Shown piece after piece: positions 1 to 4,556 of a DNA stretch of 5,683 nucleotides. The DNA is from JAJYTL01 sp046705265. GTDB lineage: Bacteria > Pseudomonadota > Alphaproteobacteria > Ferrovibrionales > Ferrovibrionaceae. The stretch lies in NCBI GenBank assembly GCA_046705265.1, contig JBJKQL010000108.1, positions 1 through 5,683 on the forward strand. Direction: 5' to 3'. The position numbers were made by a program, and so were the translations under genes. A model generated the notes under the pieces. The model ran no database searches and was not told where the DNA came from. It worked only from the letters and a program-made list of their open reading frames with translations. The first letter of the stretch is position 1, and the number at the start of each line of letters is the position of its first letter.

Positions 1-81
1 ACGGCTGTGGATATGACGCTTCGCTTGGACAACGCTGCCGCGTTGCCCACATCTCCACAGCCGCCACAGCAACAAGAAAGA
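1..81 (+). repeat. Direct repeat, unit 1 (matches 1809-1889)
   Basis: This 81-bp unit shares 79 bases with 1809-1889. The differences are C/A at 38 and A/G at 67. The two units are in the same orientation about 1.8 kb apart. Recombination between them would delete the mnmA fragment and most of the complete IS, leaving one copy. Confidence 0.9.
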
Positions 82-138
82 TTTATTGCGGGAATACCTC
101 AACGGTCACGAACCGTGATGGACCTCAGGTCCGGTCCA
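1..138 (+). mobile_element. 3' remnant of a second IS3-family copy (orfB tail)
   Basis: Bases 1-81 match 1809-1889 with two mismatches, so this is the tail of a second copy of the transposase found at 957-1901, in the same orientation. Frame 1 reads TAVDMTLRLDNAAALPTSPQ and continues past the point where the complete copy stops, reaching TAG at 178-180. After base 81 the two copies diverge, though both still show short shared blocks such as attgc, acctca and gacctcagg. The right end is placed at 138 because GGTCCA there is the reverse complement of the TGGACC that begins the proposed left end of the complete copy at 602. The tail is seen directly; the exact end is inferred. The rest of this copy lies outside the window. 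Confidence 0.75.
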
Positions 139-153
139 TCGTCAAACGTGACC
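104..153. repeat. Two-tier perfect inverted repeat (hairpin)
   Basis: The outer arms are GGTCACG (104-110) and CGTGACC (147-153). The inner arms are GATGGACC (117-124) and GGTCCATC (133-140). Both pairs are perfect, separated by symmetrical 6-nt internal loops, and the apical loop is TCAGGTCC. The structure can form on either strand. There is no T-tract after it, so a simple intrinsic terminator is unlikely. It lies at the proposed right end of the left IS copy, so it may be part of the IS end or of the target site. Confidence 0.6.
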
Positions 154-291
154 AGAAATCTGCGCCTCCCCATCAGATAGGATGGCCGTGCTCACGCGGG
201 AACAGGAAAAAGTACGAAAGCGCAAGCTCTAACCAGATACCGGTCCCTGCGCGGCGATCAAGGCGCCAACAGTAAGGTCGGAACATCTTGA
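139..291. other. No recognisable gene between IS remnant and mnmA fragment
   Basis: This stretch holds the downstream arm of the hairpin and then sequence with no recognisable coding signal. The minus-strand frame of the mnmA fragment continues to a stop at 229-231, but after about base 292 it no longer resembles the MnmA C-terminus, so this is probably foreign or scrambled DNA. Confidence 0.4.
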
Positions 292-601
292 AACCACGGC
301 GCCGCCATCGGCCAATCCCGTCACCTCGGCCGCGACCGCCGGCTGATGCGAGCGCAGCTTGACAGTGACCGTGAGCGGCCGCATGGGCGCGCCTTCGGAG
401 CGCAGCCAATTGACCTCGCGCAGCCGGACGCGGCTCGCGAACAGCGCCGCCCGCGGCCCGACCACGGCGCGGCGCGCGGCCGCCTCGATGCGGATGACGC
501 AGCGGGGCTCCGCCTCACCGCCGTTGAGCCCGCGGCGCTGCCCGATGGCATAGCCGATCACACCCTGATGACGGCCGACCACACGGCCCGAAGGATTGAT
601 C
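292..601 (-). pseudogene. mnmA: C-terminal fragment of tRNA-uridine 2-sulfurtransferase MnmA
   Basis: MnmA adds sulfur to the wobble uridine (s2U34) of Lys, Glu and Gln tRNAs. This minus-strand frame shows the conserved central and C-terminal signature: INPSGRVVGRHQG, then YAIGQRRGL, an R-VVGP segment, LREVNWL and TVTVKLRSHQP. These correspond to the G-HxG...YTiGQRkGL and VKxR blocks of the family. Only about 103 of the usual 360-380 residues remain. The N-terminal ATP-pyrophosphatase (SGGxDS) domain and both catalytic cysteines are absent, as is the final barrel strand with its PGQ..VFY segment. Upstream, homology stops where the IS begins at 602, and the frame meets TAA at 628-630. It cannot be functional; an intact mnmA must exist elsewhere because the gene is normally conserved. 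Assignment is from motif recognition, not a search. Confidence 0.75.
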
Positions 602-672
602 TGGACCCGGAAAAAGGGACCAGGCGGTTAATTGGAGCGCAAGCCGTTCCGTCGTGCTAGATGGAGCGGACA

Positions 673-960
673 ATGACCCAGAAAACGAGACGGAAGATCG
701 ATGCGGCGTTGAAGGCGCGGATCGCCTTGGAGGCGCTGCGAGAGCAGTCGACGGTGGCTGATTTGGCGCAGCGTTACCAGGTGCATCCGAATCAGATCTA
801 CGCGTGGAAGAAGCAGCTTATGGAGCAAGCGGCGCGGGCCTTTGAGGCCGGAAGTGTCCCTGGCGCCGACGCTCGAGACCGCGAAATCGAGAAGCTTCAC
901 GCGAAGATCGGCGAGTTGATCGTGGAGAAGGATTTTTTATCACGGAGGTCCGGAAGATGA
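673..960 (+). CDS. IS3-family transposase OrfA (HTH protein)
   Basis: OrfA is the DNA-binding part of the IS3 transposase and recognises the IS ends. From the preferred start it is 95 residues. The helix-turn-helix lies in roughly the first half (ARIALEALREQ, then DLAQRYQVHPNQIYAWKKQ). The second half carries a leucine-zipper-like helix (EIEKLHAKIGELIVEKDFL) used for multimerisation. An in-frame ATG at 661 exists, but ATG 673 has GGAG at 663-666 with six bases of spacing and gives the usual MTQK-type N-terminus, so 673 is preferred. The stop TGA at 958-960 overlaps the orfB ATG (ATGA). Just before the stop, the run of six T's provides the slip site that makes the OrfAB fusion. Confidence 0.88.
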   Translation: MTQKTRRKIDAALKARIALEALREQSTVADLAQRYQVHPNQIYAWKKQLMEQAARAFEAGSVPGADARDREIEKLHAKIGELIVEKDFLSRRSGR

Positions 961-983
961 GCGCCCCGGACCGGCGAGCGCTC
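933..983 (+). promoter_or_regulatory. Programmed -1 ribosomal frameshift signal with possible pseudoknot
   Basis: The heptamer T_TTT_TTA (933-939) is phased correctly for orfA (codons TTT 934-936, TTA 937-939). A slip by -1 enters the orfB frame and gives a fused protein of about 409 residues reading ...EKDFL-ITEVRKMSAPD. After a 7-nt spacer comes a perfect 7-bp stem, GGTCCGG (947-953) with CCGGACC (966-972). The loop contains GAGCGC (959-964), which is complementary to GCGCTC (978-983), so an H-type pseudoknot can form. A purine-rich GGAGAAGGA just upstream (924-932) resembles the SD-like stimulators of bacterial frameshift sites. GGAGG (944-948) may also serve independent orfB initiation at ATG 957, and it is partly sequestered in the stem. 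Confidence 0.75.
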
Positions 984-1901
984 GTGGACGGCGGGCATGG
1001 CAAGCTGTCGATCCGGCGGCAGTGTGAGCTTCTGGGGATTGCGCGTTCGGGGGTCTACCGGCCACCGCGGCCAGCCAACGACGACGATGTGGCGCTGATG
1101 CGGCGGATCGACGAGCTGTTCCTGACCTGGCCGTTTTTGGGCTCGCGGCGGATGACGGCGCTGCTGCGGGCGGAGGGGCCGCCGATCAACCGCAAGCGGG
1201 TGCAACGACTGATGCGGAAGATGGGCATTGCCGCCTTGGGCCCGAAGCCGCGGACGACGAAGCCGGCACCGGGGCACAAGATCTCCCCGTATTTGCTGCG
1301 CGATCTCGTCATCGAACGACCCAATCACGTTTGGGCGGCCGATATCACGTACATCCCGATCGGGCGGGGCTTCCTTTATCTGGTCGCGATCATCGACTGG
1401 GCGAGCCGGACGGTCCTGGCCTGGCGGCTGTCCAACACGATGGACGTTTCCTTCTGCGTTTCGGCCCTCGAGGAGGCCTTGGCGCGCTTCGGCAAGCCGG
1501 AAATCTTCAACAGCGATCAGGGGAGCCAGTTCACCAGCACCGCCTTCACCGGCATACTCATTGCCGCCGGCGTCCGCATCTCGATGGACGGGCGCGGCCG
1601 CTGGATGGACAACGTTTTTATCGAACGATTGTGGCGCAGCTTGAAGTACGAGGATATTTATCTCAAGGGCTATGCCGACGGCCACGAGGCCAAGGCCGGG
1701 ATCGCTTCTTGGGTTGCTTTTTATAATACCCGGCGTCCACACCAGGCGCTGGGCAACCGCACCCCGATGGCGGTCTGGCGCGAGGGCGTCACGGGCACGC
1801 TCGGGGCCACGGCTGTGGATATGACGCTTCGCTTGGACAACGCTGACGCGTTGCCCACATCTCCACAGCCGCCGCAGCAACAAGAAAGACGGATTGCATG
1901 A
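957..1901 (+). CDS. IS3-family transposase OrfB (DDE catalytic domain)
   Basis: This is the RNase-H-like integrase domain that cuts and joins the IS ends. It is 314 residues, the normal size. The N-terminal part (about 1-115) has the HTH_21-type segment including LSIRRQCELLGIARSGVYR. The catalytic core follows, with D129 in VWAADITYIP, D187 in NSDQGSQFTS and E223 in NVFIERLWRSLKYE. D187 and E223 are separated by 35 residues, the DD(35)E spacing of IS3. The C-terminal FYNTRRPHQALGNRTP block is also typical. The ATG at 957 overlaps the orfA stop, so coupled initiation is possible, but the active transposase is expected to be the frameshifted OrfAB fusion. The frame is unbroken with all catalytic residues, so the protein could be active. 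The tail is proline/glutamine-rich. Confidence 0.92.
   Translation: MSAPDRRALVDGGHGKLSIRRQCELLGIARSGVYRPPRPANDDDVALMRRIDELFLTWPFLGSRRMTALLRAEGPPINRKRVQRLMRKMGIAALGPKPRTTKPAPGHKISPYLLRDLVIERPNHVWAADITYIPIGRGFLYLVAIIDWASRTVLAWRLSNTMDVSFCVSALEEALARFGKPEIFNSDQGSQFTSTAFTGILIAAGVRISMDGRGRWMDNVFIERLWRSLKYEDIYLKGYADGHEAKAGIASWVAFYNTRRPHQALGNRTPMAVWREGVTGTLGATAVDMTLRLDNADALPTSPQPPQQQERRIA
1809..1889 (+). repeat. Direct repeat, unit 2 (matches 1-81)
   Basis: This is the 3' end of orfB in the complete IS and the partner of the repeat at 1-81, differing at two positions. The last orfB codons and the bases following the repeat differ between the copies, showing they are separate insertions or rearranged versions of closely related elements. 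Confidence 0.9.
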
Positions 1902-1939
1902 AGACCTCAGGAGATCGGAACGGCAGCGTTTCCAACTAA

Positions 1940-2131
1940 CCGATCAGTTCCCGTGGTCCTATCGTTGGGGTCCGCTTCAGGATCGACAACCTCGCCCGGC
2001 TCGCCAGCGAGTTGCTGGCGGAAGGTGATATCGATGACCTTGCGACGTGGAAAAGGATCGTGCGAACAAGCGAGAAGCTGTTGCGTAAAGTGCCCCGGGG
2101 AAGGCGAAGTAGTGAATTGACGGCGATTTAA
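1940..2131 (+). pseudogene. C-terminal scrap of an unrecognised plus-strand gene
   Basis: The open plus-strand frame from after TAA (1937-1939) to TAA (2129-2131) has no start codon with a ribosome site, but its composition looks like real protein: RIDNLARLASELLAEGDIDD followed by LATWKRIVRTSEKLLRKVPR. It is acidic then basic and predicted helical, unlike the minus-strand reading of the same bases. I do not recognise the family. It begins close to the right end of the IS and ends about 20 bases before helicase homology begins on the other strand. It is therefore best read as a gene tail left after truncation by the IS or by a deletion. A non-coding explanation is possible. Confidence 0.35.
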
Positions 2132-2152
2132 AATTCCGCCCGAGTGCGGCCA

Positions 2153-2568
2153 GAATTGATCACCAGCGTGTGACTGCATGTAGCCTGGCTCGTCAGATTG
2201 AAGCCGAACCCAAGCTGCCTCGAACGCCTTGATGCGCTTCTTCACGTTACGCTTGCCGTCGTGCTCTCCAGCAAGGTCGGCGAGAAGAGGCTGCATCTCG
2301 AATTCGTTTAGGGGACGCGCAGTGCGGTCTGTTGCTGCGAGCGCATGCGCGCTTATCAGGACCTGAAATGCGAGGCTATGGAGAGTTCGGCCTTCAAGCT
2401 GATCGCAACCTTGCACCTGCATGCCGACCAGTTCGCGATAAAGGTCTTCCGCGGCCACTCAAGTTAACGTCACCGGAAGGATAGACGATGCCTCAATACC
2501 GCTTTCGAGCAGCCGCGCAACACGACGCTTCATTGCAAAAGACTTCCCGGTCCAGGACCGGCCACAAC
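2153..2568 (-). pseudogene. Decayed N-terminal fragment of a UvrD/Rep-type SF1 helicase
   Basis: Reading the minus strand from 2568, VVAGPG is followed, after a single missing base near 2551-2552, by TGKSFAMKRRVARLLESGIE. Together these restore a Walker A motif AGPGTGKS. Next comes SSILPVTLT, an in-frame TGA at 2461-2459, then AAEDLYREL, matching motif Ia of SF1 helicases. The frame goes on through RTLHSLAFQVL (the TxHSLA motif) and PLNEFEMQPLLADLAG, then KKRIKAFEAAWVRLQSDEPG, ending near 2153. Motif II (DEAQ) and everything after it are missing. A full helicase of this type has 600 or more residues. The frameshift, stop and truncation make it non-functional. The open frame downstream to 1907 is a run-through into unrelated sequence. 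Recognition is by motifs and general family knowledge. Confidence 0.72.
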
Positions 2569-2643
2569 TCATAGCCGCGCGTTCGTACAGGATGCGATCT
2601 CGTAGGCTGGGGAACCAGGAGCCAGACCGTCGGACCATGCCAT

Positions 2644-3879
2644 TTAGCCAGTCCTCTCAGGAAACAACCCCGGCATCCAGCGCGAGGCAAGAGCTGCGGG
2701 GAAGGCGAGTCGTAAAGGCGCGCGCGTGCTCTCGGACGTAAGCACGCCCCGATCGATCAGAGCGGAGACAAAGCGGCTGCTGCTGCGTTCGCTGGCCTCG
2801 AAAATCCCCGGTGTTTCCGCGCGCGGAATTTCGCCGCGATAAAGCAGAGCTTCGAGGAGGGCGCCGGATTTAGCCGGTAGCTTGCCCATGCGGATTTCCT
2901 CTTCCGCCCACAGCAGGATGCGTGTCCGAAGTTGATCCGGCTGCATCAGGTTTTCCATGAACGTGACCTGATCGATGCAGGTGGTGAGGAAGAAGCTCGT
3001 GAAATCCGTCAAGGCTTCTTCGCTCAGATGCCCTCTGCCGTCGAGGTCGTTCCGGCGCGGCAGATCGCAGGCGGCAAGGTGGCGTTTATAGGCATCGACA
3101 TGGCGGGCGAGCCCGCGCGCGATCGACCAGACGCCGCCCGTGTCGAGCGCTTCCAGCAACGTTGCGTGCGACATCAGCCGGGCGACCCGGCCGTTGCCAT
3201 CGAGGAACGGGTGAATCCAGACAAGGCGGTGGTGTGCCGCCGCCGCCGCAATGATCGTCTCGGTCTTGCCGAGCTCGCTGTATCCCTCTTCGAAGCGCTT
3301 TAGGAAGCGCGGCACGGCGGGTCCGCTGACAGGGATATGGCGGCCGACGGCGACGTCGCGGTCTCGGAATTCGCCGGGTATGACCTCGATCTTTTCATTT
3401 GTCGCCGGGTCTTCGGCCCAAAGCAGGTCCTCCGGCAGTTGGTCGCAGAAGCGTTTATGGATTTCGCGGATCGATTCGGCGGTGATGACGCGGCCTTTCA
3501 AGCCCCCCCCATCAATCCATTGCTGGACCGTGATATGCGCTTTGGCCTCTAACTGGAGATCGCGCTTCCTCGTGTCCTTGCTGTAGTCGCCCTTGAGGGC
3601 GCGCTCTATATCGACCGGGTGCGTGTCATGTCCTTCGATCAGGTTGCTGTAGTAGCAGTTCATTGACCGCACGAGATCGGCGAGCGAGTTGAGCAGGTTT
3701 CCGGGCAGAGAACGCCGGAAGCCGGCGCTCTTCGATGCTAGTTCGAAGGCGAGATCGGTAAGCCCCCCTCTTTTAGGTGACCCTTCACCGATCAGCAGCG
3801 GTTCCATCAGTCCGATGGACTCGCCCCGGTCTTCGGCCGCTTTTTTGGCGGGTTCTTTGTCTGGTTGCTCTCTGCCCAT
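2644..3879 (-). CDS. Fic family AMP transferase with N-terminal inhibitory motif
   Basis: Fic enzymes usually transfer AMP from ATP to a hydroxyl side chain of a target protein in the cytoplasm. This 411-residue protein has the full active-site motif HPFLDGNGR at 223-231 (H223 catalytic, D227 for the metal, R231 for phosphate). It has a flap region around 169-186 (GEFRDRDVAVGRHIPVSG). An SNLIEG sequence at 78-83 matches the (S/T)xxxE(G/N) inhibitory helix; E82 would block productive ATP binding. An inhibitory motif N-terminal to the Fic core makes it class II, self-inhibited, with no separate antitoxin needed. The C-terminal 90 residues look like a winged helix (SGALLEALLYRGEIPRAE, then SSSRFVSALIDRGVL), a common companion that may bind DNA. 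The start at 3879 is supported by the promoter position; M25 is an alternative. Target unknown. Confidence 0.9.
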   Translation of the reverse strand: MGREQPDKEPAKKAAEDRGESIGLMEPLLIGEGSPKRGGLTDLAFELASKSAGFRRSLPGNLLNSLADLVRSMNCYYSNLIEGHDTHPVDIERALKGDYSKDTRKRDLQLEAKAHITVQQWIDGGGLKGRVITAESIREIHKRFCDQLPEDLLWAEDPATNEKIEVIPGEFRDRDVAVGRHIPVSGPAVPRFLKRFEEGYSELGKTETIIAAAAAHHRLVWIHPFLDGNGRVARLMSHATLLEALDTGGVWSIARGLARHVDAYKRHLAACDLPRRNDLDGRGHLSEEALTDFTSFFLTTCIDQVTFMENLMQPDQLRTRILLWAEEEIRMGKLPAKSGALLEALLYRGEIPRAETPGIFEASERSSSRFVSALIDRGVLTSESTRAPLRLAFPAALASRWMPGLFPERTG

Positions 3880-3881
3880 GT

Positions 3882-3914
3882 CACATTATATATCAAAGTG
3901 TTATCGCTTTGCAC
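3882..3914 (-). promoter_or_regulatory. Putative fic promoter and overlapping operator
   Basis: On the minus strand a perfect TATAAT (3890-3885) ends five bases before the fic ATG. A weak -35 candidate (GTGCAA or TGCAAA, within 3914-3908) lies 17-18 bp upstream. Transcription would begin at or next to the ATG, so the message may be leaderless; no Shine-Dalgarno is visible. CACATTATATATCAAAGTG (3882-3900) is an imperfect 19-bp palindrome covering the -10 box, and CAAAG (3894-3898) pairs with CTTTG (3907-3911). Either could be an operator, perhaps for the winged-helix part of Fic itself; that is inference. Confidence 0.5.
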
Positions 3915-4018
3915 GGAATAAAATTGGCGAGTAATTTGGCGGGTTCACTGGCGGATTTAGATAGGGCTTCATCGTCCTGTTTCAAGGGTTTAAGCGAATC
4001 CGGATCCCCTGCCAAATC

Positions 4019-4043
4019 GGGCTCGAGGCTTCAGCCCGAGCCC
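4019..4043. repeat. Stem-loop, possible terminator without strong T-tract
   Basis: GGGCTCG (4019-4025) pairs with CGAGCCC (4037-4043). Inside it GGC (4027-4029) pairs with GCC (4034-4036) around a TTCA loop, leaving one bulged A. That gives about ten pairs. On the plus strand it is followed by CCTTTA, on the minus strand by GATTTGG, so neither side has a convincing U-run. It may end transcripts coming from the helicase side before fic, but this is weak. Confidence 0.4.
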
Positions 4044-4053
4044 CTTTAGGGGC

Positions 4054-4230
4054 CTCGCCCGTCCGGGTGACGAACCCTTGCGCGGGCCCCATCGGGCCGC
4101 CGTCAAGGCCAAGCCCACAGGCAATAATCCCGGGATCGTGCCTCGCCGGAAGAAGCTCCGGTTGCGCTATCCGGCCGATTTCCGGCCAGTGAAGGATTTC
4201 CCCGCCCTTAGGGGCACCAAAGGGACACGG
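4054..4230 (-). pseudogene. Possible fragment of an uncharacterised plasmid/phage protein
   Basis: On the minus strand the frame reads GGEILHWPEIGRIAQPELLP, then ARHDPGIIACGLGL and GPMGPAQGFVTRTGE. The pattern PARHxxII...G..GP.QGFVT.tG resembles small uncharacterised proteins of alphaproteobacterial phages and plasmids, in which a conserved FVDR-EA segment normally follows. Here the similarity stops at 4054 and the frame runs on into the stem-loop until a stop at 3982. No convincing start is seen: the only long frame starts at a GTG at 4323, inside the small membrane protein read in a different phase. If real, it is truncated at both ends. The family resemblance is from memory of sequence patterns and could be coincidence in GC-rich DNA. 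Confidence 0.3.
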
Positions 4231-4237
4231 CCGCCCG

Positions 4238-4408
4238 CTAGAATCCGAGGAGAAGGCACAAGGGGGCGGCGGTACCGCCGCCGATATCGGCGGCATGGTG
4301 GGCGTCAATCTCTGCGGCGACACGGCCGATGGTGATGGCCGCCATGGCGGTGATGATAATGACGATCAGCAACGGCCACCTTTCGTGAATAGCGACTTTC
4401 GGTACGAC
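4238..4408 (-). pseudogene. Small single-span membrane protein, apparently lacking a start
   Basis: The minus-strand frame from after TGA (4411-4409) to TAG (4240-4238) encodes 56 residues with one clear hydrophobic span, WPLLIVIIITAMAAITIG (11-28), followed by a polar Ala/His-rich tail. No ATG or GTG precedes the span; the only ATG lies inside it. A strong ribosome site GGGAGGAG (4420-4413) sits just upstream, at the right distance from 4405, where the sequence is GTA rather than ATG. In the adjacent phase the bases after it read TESRYSRK, a plausible cytoplasmic N-terminus, and deleting one G near 4382 would join that to WPLLIV. The sequence thus looks like a small membrane protein damaged by a one-base shift and start loss. 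It follows the RecD-like helicase on the same strand. Function unknown. Confidence 0.38.
4265..4294. repeat. Two overlapping perfect 18-bp palindromes
   Basis: GGCGGCGGTACCGCCGCC (4265-4282) and GCCGCCGATATCGGCGGC (4277-4294) are each perfect palindromes and share the six bases GCCGCC (4277-4282). Only one hairpin can form at a time. On the minus strand these bases encode Ala-Ala-Asp-Ile-Gly-Gly-Gly-Thr-Ala-Ala of the small membrane protein, so part of the symmetry may reflect simple Ala/Gly codon runs. Confidence 0.7.
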
Positions 4409-4556
4409 TCAACTCCTCCCACACTCCAGGGCAGAAAACGCGGAGGCGTCGCACTGCAATATCTTTGGGTTGATCTGCGTCCAGCGTTAGACTCGCGTGG
4501 TCCGGCATCCGAAAGAGTACCACTATCGTCTTGGGCTCGGAGAAGAGTGTCACCGC
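4409..4556 (-). other. Short unrecognised frame downstream of the helicase
   Basis: From a GTG at 4553, four bases after the helicase stop, the minus strand encodes TLFSEPKTIVVLFRMPDHAS and then LTLDADQPKDIAVRRLRVFC, continuing in the same phase into the sequence preceding the small membrane protein (stop at 4305-4307, 82 residues in total). The first 45 residues look protein-like; the His/Arg-rich end is a shadow of the membrane span. No ribosome site is evident and I do not recognise it. It may be a small gene coupled to the helicase or simply intergenic DNA. Confidence 0.25.

Larger units (their letters stand above)
602..1911 (+). mobile_element. IS3-family insertion sequence
   Basis: The element carries the two overlapping reading frames typical of the IS3 family, with a -1 frameshift signal between them. 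The left end is placed at TGGACCCGGAAAAAGGGACC (602-621) because mnmA homology ends exactly there and because its first bases resemble the reverse complement of GGTCCA at 133-138. The right end is uncertain. The shared block gacctcagg (1903-1911) is the last sequence in common with the left copy, and a clear GGTCCA end is missing, so this right end may be slightly truncated. Length of about 1.3 kb is normal for the family. No target duplication can be shown, because the left flank is mnmA and the right flank is unrelated. Confidence 0.8.
3935..4237. other. Region without a confident gene upstream of fic
   Basis: No intact gene is recognised here. The stretch holds a stem-loop at 4019-4043, a second small palindrome GCCCCTTTAGGGGC (4040-4053), a related GCCCTTAGGGGC (4204-4215), and a possible minus-strand gene fragment (4054-4230). 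The long frames on both strands are GC-driven and mostly uninformative. Confidence 0.5.

Noticed and set aside
103..174. Minus-strand short frame containing VTFDDGP, resembling the NodB polysaccharide deacetylase motif
   Set aside because: It is only about 24 codons long, lies within the hairpin and IS end, and has no continuation; the motif is almost certainly chance.
346..660. Plus-strand frame of 104 codons over the mnmA fragment
   Set aside because: It is antisense to a recognisable MnmA segment and has no family features of its own; it is a GC-rich shadow.
897..1883. Long minus-strand frame of 328 codons
   Set aside because: It lies wholly antisense to the IS transposase, whose DDE residues and family blocks are clear on the plus strand.
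1907..2458. Single minus-strand protein of 183 residues
   Set aside because: Only the first part (to about 2153) matches a helicase; the rest runs antisense to a more protein-like plus-strand frame, and the GTG start directly follows an in-frame stop within motif Ia.
3880..4054. A small FicA-type antitoxin gene upstream of fic
   Set aside because: No minus-strand frame with a start and an SxxxE(G/N) motif is present, and the Fic protein already carries its own inhibitory motif.
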